Assembly: GCA_029866155.1 (NCBI GenBank)
Contig: JARWZW010000013.1
Location: 145,487-209,486, forward strand
DNA: 64,000 bases
Source of the DNA: Caulobacter sp.
GTDB taxonomy: Bacteria; Pseudomonadota; Alphaproteobacteria; Caulobacterales; Caulobacteraceae
Direction: 5' to 3'
The first letter of the stretch is position 1, and the number at the start of each line of letters is the position of its first letter. Below the pieces are notes generated by a model, which was not told the origin of the DNA, made no database searches, and saw only the letters and a list, made by a program, of their open reading frames with translations. Shown here in pieces: positions 8,740 to 17,264 of this stretch. Both the position numbers and the translations under genes were made by a program.

Positions 8740-10316
8740 GCCTCCCGGGTGACCCGCAGAATCTCGTCCAGGGTCGTGACGCCTTCTCCGGCCTTGTGAA
8801 CCCCGTCGCTCATCATCGACCGCATGGAGCCGGCGAGGGCGGCGCGCTGGATGTCACCGGCCTCGGCCCGCTCGACGATCAGCCTGCGGATCTCGTCATC
8901 AATCTCAAGGAACTCGAGTATGGCGGCCCGGCCGCGAAAACCGCTGTGTCCGCACTGGTCGCAGCCGACCGCCTCATAGAGCAGGCCGCTGGCGGGCCGG
9001 GAGTCCAGACCGAGGGCCCGGAGGGTTGCGTCATTGACGAGGGTCGGGACGCGGCAATGGGGACAGAGCCTGCGAACGAGCCGCTGGGCCAGGACCCCAT
9101 TGAGGGTGGAGGCGATCAGGTATGGCTCGACCCCCATGTCCATCAGACGGGTCACGGCGGCGGCGGCGCTGTTAGTATGGAGGGTCGAGAGGATGGCATG
9201 TCCGGTCAGGGAGGCCTGGACCGCGACCTGGGCGGTTTCCAGGTCGCGGATTTCGCCCACCATCATGATGTCGGGGTCCTGCCGGAGGAAGGACCGCAGG
9301 GCGGCGGCGAAGGTCAGGCCGATCTGCGGCGCCACCTGGGTCTGGTTGATCCCCGCCAGCCGGTATTCAATCGGATCCTCGATGGTCAGGATCTTGCGGT
9401 CCGGGGCATTGAGGCTGGCCAGGGCGGCATAGAGGGTCGTGGTCTTGCCGCTGCCGGTCGGGCCGGTGACCAGGACAATGCCGTGGGGCAGGGCCAGGGT
9501 GCGGGTGAACCGCTCAAGCACCGCGCCGTCAAAGCCCAGGCTGCCGAAGTCCAGCGACAGGTTGGAGCGGTCGAGCAGGCGCATCACCACGCTTTCGCCA
9601 TGGATGGTCGGCGCGGTGGCGATCCGCAGGTCGATATCCTGGCCGCGCACCGACTGGCGGATGCGGCCGTCCTGCGGCAGCCGGCGCTCGGCGATATTCA
9701 GGCCCGCCATGACCTTGATCCGCGACACCAGGGCGGACCGGTAATGGGCGGGCAGGGCGTCCTGTTCGACCAGGGCGCCATCGACCCGGAACCGCACCTT
9801 CAGCGCATCTTCCGTGGGTTCGATATGGATGTCCGAGGCCCGCATCTCGGCCGCGCGGGCGATCAGGGTGTTGACAGCCCTGACCACCGGGGCGTCGCTG
9901 GCCATGTCGCGCAGACGGTCGAGATCGGCCTCCTCGGCCTCGCCATCCCCCGTGTCCGGCGCATCCGCGACCTCGTAGAGACGATCAAGGGCGGCTTCCA
10001 GTTCGTTGGCCCGGCCAACCCGGGCCCGGACCGGCGCGCCCAGAGCGCAGGCCAGGGCCGAGAGGGCGAAGGGGTCGAGCGGGTTGACGAAGGCGACCTC
10101 GACGCCGTCAGCCGAGTCCGCAAGCGGCAGGGCCCGGGCGTCCCTCAGGAATCGCGGCGACAGGCGGTCAGCACAGACCGGTGCAGCCGGAAACTCGGAG
10201 GGCTCGGCGATGGTCAGGCCGCTGGCCCCGGCGATGGCCGTGGCCAGGTCGCTGTCCGCCACCAGGCCCAGGCGGCTGAGCACCGCCGCCAGGGGGTCGC
10301 CCGTTTCATCCTGCAC
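8736..10316 (-). CDS. gspE: Type II secretion assembly ATPase GspE
   Basis: 526 residues from a GTG at 10316. Walker A is GPTGSGKTT (285-293), Walker B is DIMMVGEIRD (349-358), and a tetracysteine zinc site is at C418, C421, C452 and C455. It powers pseudopilus assembly from the cytoplasm and is the first gene of the gsp operon. The reading frame stays open for about 30 codons upstream, to a TGA at 10409. That stretch encodes LSQVLEKLVLDQRLATSEAL, which looks like the genuine GspE N1 domain. It contains no ATG, GTG or TTG. The true start may be a CTG at 10391, or a frameshift may separate it from an upstream start. Confidence 0.93.
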   Translation of the reverse strand: MQDETGDPLAAVLSRLGLVADSDLATAIAGASGLTIAEPSEFPAAPVCADRLSPRFLRDARALPLADSADGVEVAFVNPLDPFALSALACALGAPVRARVGRANELEAALDRLYEVADAPDTGDGEAEEADLDRLRDMASDAPVVRAVNTLIARAAEMRASDIHIEPTEDALKVRFRVDGALVEQDALPAHYRSALVSRIKVMAGLNIAERRLPQDGRIRQSVRGQDIDLRIATAPTIHGESVVMRLLDRSNLSLDFGSLGFDGAVLERFTRTLALPHGIVLVTGPTGSGKTTTLYAALASLNAPDRKILTIEDPIEYRLAGINQTQVAPQIGLTFAAALRSFLRQDPDIMMVGEIRDLETAQVAVQASLTGHAILSTLHTNSAAAAVTRLMDMGVEPYLIASTLNGVLAQRLVRRLCPHCRVPTLVNDATLRALGLDSRPASGLLYEAVGCDQCGHSGFRGRAAILEFLEIDDEIRRLIVERAEAGDIQRAALAGSMRSMMSDGVHKAGEGVTTLDEILRVTREA

Positions 10317-10409
10317 AAGCCGCGCACGCGCCAGGGCCTCGCTGGTGGCGAGCCTTTGGTCGAGGACAAGCTTTTCAAGGACTTGGGACAGGGGCTGGCT
10401 CGGGGGTCA

Positions 10410-10825
10410 GGAAGGATAAGTATTCAGAATACAGACGAATTCGATGGGGGCCAGTTGATTCAGTAGGGCTGGGGCGCTGGGGCTGCAAGTCCCAAGTCCG
10501 AGCATCATGATGTTGATAAAAAAACGTCGCAATAATGTCAAAAATGGCCGAACCCAGTATTTCAGGCCGGCTGTCATTAACTTGATACAAGAATGGGGTC
10601 TTAAGCGGCATCGGCCCTGCGTCGGGGTCGATCGGGGTCTCTGATCTGCTTTAAGAGGCGGGAGAGTGTTCCACTCTAACTGCTTGAACCCTGCATTCTC
10701 CCAGGAGGCTCCTGGTGGCTAACCTGGCCACAGTGCCCTTTTTCGGCGAGCCTTGACGGGTTCGCCCCAGTGCCAACCGCTTACTCCCGCCCTGGAAACC
10801 GGGGCTCTGTAGAGGATAGTCCACA
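10410..10825. promoter_or_regulatory. Divergent regulatory region between gspE and the PstS-like gene
   Basis: About 0.4 kb with no credible gene. An AT-rich island at 10500-10600 is the likeliest site for promoters of both divergent transcripts. The half nearest the PstS-like gene has two inverted repeats in the presumed leader: 10701-10715 (CCAGGAGGCTCCTGG) and 10745-10766 (8-bp stem GGCGAGCC/GGGTTCGCC with one wobble). An AGAGGA ribosome-binding site lies just before the ATG at 10826. I see no leader peptide. Confidence 0.5.
10571..10589 (+). promoter_or_regulatory. Candidate Pho box
   Basis: CTGTCATTAACTTGATACA matches the PhoB direct-repeat consensus 7/7 in the first half and about 4/7 in the second, with the correct 11-bp period. 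It is oriented toward the PstS-like gene, 237 bp before its ATG. Control of a phosphate-binding protein gene by PhoB would fit. The weak second repeat makes this tentative. Confidence 0.3.
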
Positions 10826-12514
10826 ATGTCTCGCAACAAGTTTGCCCTGATGCTGACGACGGCCATGAGCGCCGCTTCAGTCCTCGGCGCCGGCGCTGCC
10901 AGTGCTGCTGCCACCAACGTCAACGGCGGCGGCGCTAGCCTGCCCGCGCCCTACATCCGCGGTTCGGCCGACTGCTACGGCGTCAAGACCGACCTGATCA
11001 ACGCGGCCGCGGCCGGAGCCACGACCCCGAGCCTCGTGACCCTTAGCGACTTCAACTACACCGGCGCCGCAGCCTTCGATTGCGCGGTTTCTACGGTCAA
11101 CCCCAACGCCCGTATCCTGTACAGTTCGACGGGTTCAGGCCGCGGCATCCAGGCGTTCGGTTCCCATGACCCGCTGTTCTTCGGCGACATCGATCCCAAC
11201 ACCGCTGGCATCCAGCTGCAGGGTACGGTCAACTACGCCCTGTCGGAAACCTCGATCAGTGCGACACAGGTCGGCTTCTATAACAACGGCGGCCTTTTCA
11301 CGACTTCCGTGACGGTTGTTGCTCCCGGCGCGACGCCGGGCGTTGGCCAGTATGCCAACCCGAAGGAAAAGTACGGGAGCATGATCCAGTACCCCTTCCT
11401 GATCGCCCCGGTGACCATTGCCTATGACCCGGTCTACAAGAAGGTTCGTCAGGCCAATGGTTCGGTTAAGGAGTACAGCTTCGCTATCCGCTCAAGCTTT
11501 GTCCGCTCCAGCGGCGGCCTGCGCCTCGACCAGGACACCTATTGCAAGATCTTCAATGGCCAGATCACCAACTGGAACGACGCGGCCCTGACCGCCCTGA
11601 ACGGCAAGTCGCTCAAGGATCCGACCGATCCGACCCCGACCGCCTCCTGGTCGGTTCCGATGCAGATTGCAGGCCGTTCGGACAGCTCCGGCACCACCTC
11701 TCTGTGGACCCGCCACCTGGCCGCCGCCTGCGCTTCGCTTGCTGGCAATGCCTATTCCGACTCGACCTCGACCCTGCCGGCTGGCCTGCAAGGCGTTGTT
11801 TACGACAAGGCCACGGCGAACAACCTGACCCCCGGCACTCCGGGCGTCTATGTCCGCGCGGCCGGCAATGACGGCGTGGCCAAGTATATCGACTTCACGG
11901 TCGCTCCGGGCAACACAACTGGCGACTCGGTCGTCCAGGGCCGGATCGGTTATGTCGGGCCTGACTTCACCCTGCCGTCGGCCGCGATCACCTTGGCCAA
12001 CAACTACAACCTGCACACCGCCACGTTGCAGAATGCCTCCGGCAGGTGGATTGCTCCGTCGCCCAGCTCGGCTTCCGCCTCGTTCGGCACCCGGCTGCCG
12101 CCGGACAGCACCGCCAAGGGCCTTTACGATCCGAACTCGCTGGACAGCCGTGAACGTGCCAACCCGGCCGATTGGGTTGAAGGTGCTTCCAAGACCTCGG
12201 CGCTCGCCAACCCTACTGCGGCGACTGGCTATCCCATTGTCGGCACCTCCAACATTCTGCTCTACACCTGCTACGCTTCTGCCAAGCAGTTCGGCGCTCT
12301 GGTGGGCTACCTGAAGTGGTACAACGACAACGCCGTTGTGACCGACAGCAATCTGGGCATTCTCGCCCAGTCCGGCTTCGCTCCGATGCCGTCCGCTTGG
12401 CGCAAGGCCATCAGTGATACCTTCCTGGGCAATGGTTCGGGTCTGAACCTGAATGTCGCCAAGGTGGGCACGGGCGCCAGCGGCTGCTCCACAGCCGGTG
12501 TTATCGGCGGCTAG
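10826..12514 (+). CDS. Secreted PstS-like phosphate-binding (DING/ElpS-type) protein
   Basis: 562 residues with a Sec signal peptide (about 1-28, cleavage near ASAAA) and no lipobox. PstS-family signatures are visible: NGGGASLPAPYI near the mature N-terminus, YSSTGSGRGIQAF (phosphate-binding loop), CKIFNGQITNWND and RSDSSGTT. It is much longer than PstS (about 340) owing to insertions in both lobes. No pstCAB genes are nearby. Instead it is divergent from a complete type II secretion operon. In Caulobacter crescentus a PstS-like protein, ElpS, is known to leave the cell by type II secretion under phosphate starvation, so extracellular phosphate scavenging is the likely role. Its codon choice is noticeably cleaner and more C-ending than its neighbours', suggesting high expression. 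Confidence 0.8.
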   Translation: MSRNKFALMLTTAMSAASVLGAGAASAAATNVNGGGASLPAPYIRGSADCYGVKTDLINAAAAGATTPSLVTLSDFNYTGAAAFDCAVSTVNPNARILYSSTGSGRGIQAFGSHDPLFFGDIDPNTAGIQLQGTVNYALSETSISATQVGFYNNGGLFTTSVTVVAPGATPGVGQYANPKEKYGSMIQYPFLIAPVTIAYDPVYKKVRQANGSVKEYSFAIRSSFVRSSGGLRLDQDTYCKIFNGQITNWNDAALTALNGKSLKDPTDPTPTASWSVPMQIAGRSDSSGTTSLWTRHLAAACASLAGNAYSDSTSTLPAGLQGVVYDKATANNLTPGTPGVYVRAAGNDGVAKYIDFTVAPGNTTGDSVVQGRIGYVGPDFTLPSAAITLANNYNLHTATLQNASGRWIAPSPSSASASFGTRLPPDSTAKGLYDPNSLDSRERANPADWVEGASKTSALANPTAATGYPIVGTSNILLYTCYASAKQFGALVGYLKWYNDNAVVTDSNLGILAQSGFAPMPSAWRKAISDTFLGNGSGLNLNVAKVGTGASGCSTAGVIGG

Positions 12515-12539
12515 TTCTAGTTAAGTGCTTAGAGTTGAT

Positions 12540-12572
12540 GGCCCCGGGGTATCCCCGGGGCCATTTTCTTTG
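12540..12572 (+). terminator. Rho-independent terminator, first of a tandem pair
   Basis: A perfect 10-bp stem (GGCCCCGGGG/CCCCGGGGCC) with a TAT loop is followed by ATTTTCTTT, 25 bp after the PstS-like stop. The T-tract marks it as acting on the plus strand. Confidence 0.85.
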
Positions 12573-12636
12573 GCATTCCCAGCAGGAGCAGCCTGTCACA
12601 AAGCCTCCAAGCCAACACGGACTGACGAAAGTCGAA

Positions 12637-12669
12637 GGGCCCCGGGACATGTCCCGGGGCCCTTTTCAT
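12637..12669 (+). terminator. Rho-independent terminator, second of a tandem pair
   Basis: A fully palindromic 26-bp hairpin (arms GGGCCCCGGGACA and its complement) is followed by TTTTCATT. It backs up the terminator at 12540 and protects the convergent hydrolase gene from read-through. Confidence 0.8.
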
Positions 12670-12726
12670 TCTGCGCTGAAAGTCCAGCCTCTGGCCGGTC
12701 CCTCGAGCTCCGGATCTGGCGGGTTT

Positions 12727-13593
12727 TCAGCGTCCGGGGTGCTCGACCGTCAGGCCCCAGACTGTGAAGGCTGACGCGCTCGAGGGCTTCGCCGCCGGCC
12801 GGGATTGAGGTCTTTCAGGCGCCTGGCGCCCCGCTCCGCCTGAGGTTCGGACGACCAGGGTTTCGCCGCCGCCATAGGGCCGCTCAACAGTCGATCCCGG
12901 CATGCGGTAGAAGACGTGAGCGCCGACCTCGCCCAGCCGGATGAGAGACGGGCTCCAGTAGGGGCTGATCCAGCGGGTATGGTAGTGGGTCGCGGCAGAC
13001 ACCCCGGCGGCCACATGGCCGCTCAGGGCGCGCCGGGCCACAGCGCCGGCCCTGGCCCAGCCGCTGGCTGAGGGTCGACGGTTCAGAGATCCATCGCAGG
13101 TGAAGGTAAACTGGCAGCCGGTCCTGCGCTCTGACCCCTGATAGACCACGCCGCAGACCGATTTCGGATAGCTCGGGTGGCGCATGCGGTTCAGGATGAC
13201 CTGGGCCACGGCCTCCTGGCCTGCCGTCGGTTCGTTGGCCGCCTCGTAGTAGATGGCCGCTGTCAGGCATTCCTCGGCCCTGGTCCGGTCGGTGCCGGCG
13301 CCGGTCAGGCGGAAGGCCGAAGGCCTGGCGCCGGGGGTTCCCAGGGCCGGAAGTCCTTTCCGTGAAGCGGATCTCTGGGGAATGAAGAGCTCCGGGACCT
13401 GCGTCGACTCAAGCCCGTCACCCGGCCTCGCCTCCGCGACTGACCCGGGCGCCGCCAAGTCTGCCATGCCAGGTCCCGATGGGCCGGACTGACTCCATAG
13501 GTTTGGCCTGGATGCAGAGGCCGCTCCGGCCACCACCGCTGCGACGGCCAGAACAGCGGCTCCATGCCAAGGGTTCAGACGGGAAGACGACAT
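12727..13593 (-). CDS. SleB-type cell wall hydrolase
   Basis: 288 residues. An N-terminal signal/anchor (about 10-28) precedes a low-complexity linker. The Hydrolase_2 (SleB) domain spans about 105-235: CLTAAIYYEAANEPTAGQEA, QVILNRMRHPSYPKSVCGVV, CQFTFTCDG and the Tyr/His-rich ATHYHTRWISPYW. The conserved glutamate in YYEAANE is the presumed catalytic residue of this lytic transglycosylase or amidase family. It probably remodels peptidoglycan in the periplasm. The C-terminal 45 residues are Pro/Ser-rich. Confidence 0.88.
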   Translation of the reverse strand: MSSSRLNPWHGAAVLAVAAVVAGAASASRPNLWSQSGPSGPGMADLAAPGSVAEARPGDGLESTQVPELFIPQRSASRKGLPALGTPGARPSAFRLTGAGTDRTRAEECLTAAIYYEAANEPTAGQEAVAQVILNRMRHPSYPKSVCGVVYQGSERRTGCQFTFTCDGSLNRRPSASGWARAGAVARRALSGHVAAGVSAATHYHTRWISPYWSPSLIRLGEVGAHVFYRMPGSTVERPYGGGETLVVRTSGGAGRQAPERPQSRPAAKPSSASAFTVWGLTVEHPGR

Positions 13594-13688
13594 GTTTCAA
13601 GCCGTGGCCGGGGTTGAAGACTCTCTTGCGTCAGTCCTGTGACGTCTGCGTGAAGCCGGAGGCGCAGTCATGGCTGATGGCTTCGGCG

Positions 13689-14462
13689 TCAGTTGGCGGT
13701 CATGCCGCCGTCGACCACCAGTTCCGATCCGGTCATGAAGGCGGACCGGTCCGAGGCCAGAAACACGATGGCGTCTGCGATGTTGACCACGTCGCCCATG
13801 TGGCCGAGCGGGTGGCGCTGGGCCAGGGCCACGCGGGTTTCATTGTCGCCCATGCCGGAGGCCGCCGAGAAACCGGCGACCACCTCGTCGCCCATATGGG
13901 TCTCGATCACGCCGGGATGAACCGAATTGGCCCGAATCTGCAGCGGCGCCAGTTCCATGGCGAGGGACTTGGTCAGCAGCCGGACAGCCCCCTTGGAGGC
14001 ATTGTAGGCGCTGGTCCCGGCCGAACCGACAAGGCCGGCAACGGAAGACAGGTTGATGATCGAGGCGCCGCCCCGCCATTTGGAGGCGCGCTCGGCCAGC
14101 AGCGGCGCGGCATGCTTGGCCCCGAGGAAGACGCCCTCGACATTGACCGACTGGATCCGCTTCCAGTCCGCCAGGCTTGTCTCCGACAGGGGCTTCATCA
14201 GGAACAGCCCGGCGTTGTTGACCAGGATATCGAGCCCGCCAGCGGTGTCGCGGGCGAAGGCCATGACGGTTTCCCAGTCGGCTTCGCTGGTTACGTCCTG
14301 GGTCAGGGCCCAGCCGCCCAGGCTTTCGGCCAGGGCCACAGGCGCTTCCAGGTCCGTCAGGATGACCTTTGCGCCCGCCGCCGCCAGGGCCCTGGCCGTT
14401 GCGGCGCCAATGCCGCGACCGGCCCCGGTGATCAGGGCGATCCGCCCGTCAAGATCCTGCAT
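13689..14462 (-). CDS. SDR family NAD(P)-dependent oxidoreductase
   Basis: 257 residues, a classical short-chain dehydrogenase. The cofactor motif is TGAGRGIG (about 12-19), an acidic residue after beta-2 (TDLEAP) favours NAD, NNAG is near 86, and the catalytic residues are Ser in LSSVAG and YNASK. The C-terminal GSELVVDGGMTAN is typical. The substrate cannot be inferred. An AGGAG site precedes the ATG. It lies about 115 bp after the SMP-30 gene on the same strand and may be co-transcribed with it. Confidence 0.88.
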   Translation of the reverse strand: MQDLDGRIALITGAGRGIGAATARALAAAGAKVILTDLEAPVALAESLGGWALTQDVTSEADWETVMAFARDTAGGLDILVNNAGLFLMKPLSETSLADWKRIQSVNVEGVFLGAKHAAPLLAERASKWRGGASIINLSSVAGLVGSAGTSAYNASKGAVRLLTKSLAMELAPLQIRANSVHPGVIETHMGDEVVAGFSAASGMGDNETRVALAQRHPLGHMGDVVNIADAIVFLASDRSAFMTGSELVVDGGMTAN

Positions 14463-14575
14463 GTTGTTCTCCTGATGTTGGTTCTTGCGCCGTCCCGTAC
14501 CTGCGCCGCCGTCCAGCCGCCGGCTGAACGTGGCCGGCCGTGAGCCTGTTCCCCGGTATATGGCCGGAGGCCGGC

Positions 14576-15487
14576 TCAGGCGTTGAAGTTCAGCTTCAGG
14601 CCCGGGCGCGGCCAGCGGGCGCGATAGAGCTTGCCGGTCCCGGAGGCCGTGATCCAGGCGGTCTGCATGTCGTCGCCGCCAAAGCAGATATTGGTCACCA
14701 GGATGTCCGGGAAGGGATAGTGCTCGGTCGAGCCATCCGGATCAAAGGCGGTGATCCCGCCATTGATGATGGTCGCCACACAGACCTTGCCGCCGGCCTC
14801 GACCGCCAGGCTGTCCAGCAGCTGGTAGCCCGGCAGGTTGCAGACAACCCGGCCAGGCTGGAACGGCGGGGGCTCGGCCAGCTGACCCGGGGCGGAGATG
14901 TCAAAGGCCCAGAGGCGGCCAAGATTGGTGTCGGCCATATAGACCACGTCCTCGTCCGGCGAGAGGCCCACGCCATTGGGCGAGACGAAGTGGTCGCGCA
15001 GGCGGGTGATGCTCGAGCCGTCGGTCCGGGCGTAGTAGAGGGCGCCGAACTTGCGGCCCTCGGGCGTCGAACAGCCGTGATCTGTGAACCAGAAGCCGCC
15101 GGTCCTGTCGAACACCAGGTCATTGGGGCCGACCAGCCGCTTGCCGTCGCAGGAGTCATAGAGGGTCTCGACCTTGCCGGTGGCGATATCGACCCTCTGG
15201 ATCGAGCCGCCGACATGCTCGGGCGGAGTCGGGCCGGGAATGGTCAGGCCCTGCTGTTCCAGCCACTGGAAGCTGCCACCGTTGTTGGTGACATAGATGG
15301 CGCCGTCCGGGCCGATGGCTGCGCCATTGGGGCCGCCGCCGGTCTCGGCCACCAGGCTGGTCTTGCCGTCGGGGGTGATGCGCGTCAGCCGCTGGCCCTG
15401 AATCTCGGTCAGGATCACTGAACCGTCCTGCATGGCGATCGGGCCTTCAGGGAACTTGAGGCCTTCTGCGACCAACTGGATTTCCAT
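14576..15487 (-). CDS. SMP-30/gluconolactonase/LRE family protein
   Basis: 303 residues forming a six-bladed beta-propeller. Family motifs include EGLKFPEGPIAMQDGSVILT (metal-ligand Glu in FPEGP), GPNDLVFDRTGGFWFTDHG (Asn and Asp ligands) and SPNGVGLSPDEDVVYMADT. The enzymes hydrolyse sugar or other lactones using a divalent metal. A GAGGAA site precedes the ATG. The adjacent dehydrogenase on the same strand would suit a dehydrogenase-lactonase sugar oxidation route, which is inference. Confidence 0.88.
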   Translation of the reverse strand: MEIQLVAEGLKFPEGPIAMQDGSVILTEIQGQRLTRITPDGKTSLVAETGGGPNGAAIGPDGAIYVTNNGGSFQWLEQQGLTIPGPTPPEHVGGSIQRVDIATGKVETLYDSCDGKRLVGPNDLVFDRTGGFWFTDHGCSTPEGRKFGALYYARTDGSSITRLRDHFVSPNGVGLSPDEDVVYMADTNLGRLWAFDISAPGQLAEPPPFQPGRVVCNLPGYQLLDSLAVEAGGKVCVATIINGGITAFDPDGSTEHYPFPDILVTNICFGGDDMQTAWITASGTGKLYRARWPRPGLKLNFNA

Positions 15488-15578
15488 GCGACGTTTCCTC
15501 GAGTTCTGATTTTATCGTTGGCGACGATAGAACCGCCTGACGGAGCGTCAGCGCAAGAGCCCTTGGCGCAGGAGACCG

Positions 15579-16091
15579 TCAGGGGCGCTCGAGAACCCGC
15601 AAAACAAAGTCATGATCATCGCCTTCGCCGGCCGTCCGGGGCTCGACGCTGACCTCGCGCCAGGCAGATTCGTCGAAGTCCGGAAACAGGGTGTCGCCTT
15701 CGGGCTCGGCCTGGACCTCGGTCATGTAGATCCGGCGGGCCTTGGGCAGGGCCAGGGCGTAGAGGGCCGCGCCGCCAATGACGCAGATCTCGGAGACGCC
15801 GTCCTCCTCGGCCTGTTCCCGGGCGGTGGCGACCGCTTCGTTGAAATTCTCGAAGGCCAGGGCGTGGCGGGATTCGAAGCTGCCGTCTCTGGTCAGGACG
15901 ATGTTCATCCGGCCGGGGAGGGGCTTGAACGGCAGGCTGTCCCAGGTGCGCCGACCCATGATCACAGGCTTTCCGACCGTCACCGACTTGAACCAGGCCA
16001 GGTCGGATTTGAGGCGCCAGGGAAGGCCGCCATCGCGCCCGATGACGCCGTTGCGTGCCCGGGCGGCGACGAGGGAGATGGGAATGGCCAT
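15579..16091 (-). CDS. folA: Dihydrofolate reductase
   Basis: 170 residues, normal length. Signatures are IGRDGGLPWRLKSDL (substrate and cofactor loop, with the catalytic Asp in KSDLAWF), PVIMGRRTWDSLPFKPLPGR and ICVIGGAALYALAL. It reduces dihydrofolate to tetrahydrofolate with NADPH and regenerates the folate consumed by thymidylate synthase, encoded 1.2 kb away on the same strand. Confidence 0.97.
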   Translation of the reverse strand: MAIPISLVAARARNGVIGRDGGLPWRLKSDLAWFKSVTVGKPVIMGRRTWDSLPFKPLPGRMNIVLTRDGSFESRHALAFENFNEAVATAREQAEEDGVSEICVIGGAALYALALPKARRIYMTEVQAEPEGDTLFPDFDESAWREVSVEPRTAGEGDDHDFVLRVLERP

Positions 16092-16236
16092 GACGGGGGT
16101 CTATCCCGCCGACAGGGCGCCCGTCGAGGCCCCAGGCAGGGGAGGCGGCCGGTTGACGCAGCATTGATCCTGTCCGGTCAATCGCTAGGTTATCGCCCGG
16201 AACTCTGGCCTTGTCGGGCCGTAGGGGGAGAGACCA

Positions 16237-17259
16237 ATGAACGATATCGCCCAGGAAATGCATATGGCCCGGACGGGACCGGCGAAGGTCCTGAAGATGC
16301 GGGAGGTGACACTGGCCCCGCCCCAGGCCGGAGAGGTGCGGGTGGCGATCGAGGCGGCGGGCATCGCCTTTGCCGATATTGTCATGCGCCAGGGCATGTA
16401 TCCGGGGGTCCGGGCGCCCGTCACGCCGGGCTATGACCTGATCGGCCGGGTGGAGGCCCTTGGGCCGGGGGTCGAGGGACTGGCGGTCGGCGACAGGGTG
16501 GCCGGCCTGACCGTTACCGGCTCCTATGCCAGCCGCCGCAATGTCGAGGCGAGATGGCTGGCGTCGGCGCCGGAGGGCGTGGACGCGGCGTCCCTGGTGG
16601 CCGGGGTGCTGAACGGCCTGACCGCCTGGCAGATGTTCAACCGGATCGCCGTCGCCCAGCCGGGCGAATGGGTGCTGGTCCATGGTGCAGCGGGCGGGGT
16701 TGGCACCCTGTTGCTGGACCTGGCCCGACTGGCCGGGGTCCGGGCCATCGGGACGGCTTCCGCCGGAAAGCGGAGCGTGGTCGAGGCCCGGGGCGGGGTG
16801 CATCTGGACTATCGCGCCGGTGACGTGGCGGTGGCCGTCAAGGAAATCTCCAGCGGCGGCGTGGTCGCCGCCTATGACCATATCGGCGGCAAGCATCTGA
16901 AGGCCGAGTCCATCGCCGCCCTGCGCAGTGGCGGCACGGCGGTGCTCTATGGCGGCTATGACGCAACACGGGGCGGCAAGCTTCGGCTGGGGGCCGTGGC
17001 GGACATGATGCTCAATAACAACCTGTCGGCCCTGACCCTGTTCGGGGCGAGCCAGGGCGTGGTCGGCTACAATGTCACCAGCTGGCGCGACGCCCGCCCC
17101 GCCGCCTTCCGCCACGACCTGAAGGCCGTCATGGACCTGATCGGTTCGGGCGCCCTCGTCCCTCTTGTGGCCAGGGTCCTGCCCCTGGCCGAGGCGGCCG
17201 AGGGGCAGCGCCTTCTGGAAGGCGCCACCCTCGCAGGGAAGATCGTCCTGCAGCCCTGA
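16237..17259 (+). CDS. Medium-chain (quinone oxidoreductase-like) dehydrogenase
   Basis: 340 residues. The GroES-like N-terminal domain (about 30-120) lacks the zinc ligands of alcohol dehydrogenases. The Rossmann domain carries the QOR-type NADPH motif VHGAAGGVGTLLLDLA (about 149-165). This places it in the zeta-crystallin/quinone oxidoreductase group. It sits between folA and thyA on the opposite strand and ends only 5 bp from thyA. The substrate is unknown. Confidence 0.85.
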   Translation: MNDIAQEMHMARTGPAKVLKMREVTLAPPQAGEVRVAIEAAGIAFADIVMRQGMYPGVRAPVTPGYDLIGRVEALGPGVEGLAVGDRVAGLTVTGSYASRRNVEARWLASAPEGVDAASLVAGVLNGLTAWQMFNRIAVAQPGEWVLVHGAAGGVGTLLLDLARLAGVRAIGTASAGKRSVVEARGGVHLDYRAGDVAVAVKEISSGGVVAAYDHIGGKHLKAESIAALRSGGTAVLYGGYDATRGGKLRLGAVADMMLNNNLSALTLFGASQGVVGYNVTSWRDARPAAFRHDLKAVMDLIGSGALVPLVARVLPLAEAAEGQRLLEGATLAGKIVLQP

Positions 17260-17264
17260 ACGTA

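Noticed and set aside
10651..10923. 90-codon minus-strand frame upstream of the PstS-like gene
   Set aside because: It overlaps the signal peptide of the PstS-like gene and the leader hairpins, with no recognisable protein features or ribosome-binding site.
12525..12774. Two plus-strand frames downstream of the PstS-like gene
   Set aside because: They read straight through the two terminator hairpins and look like non-coding sequence.
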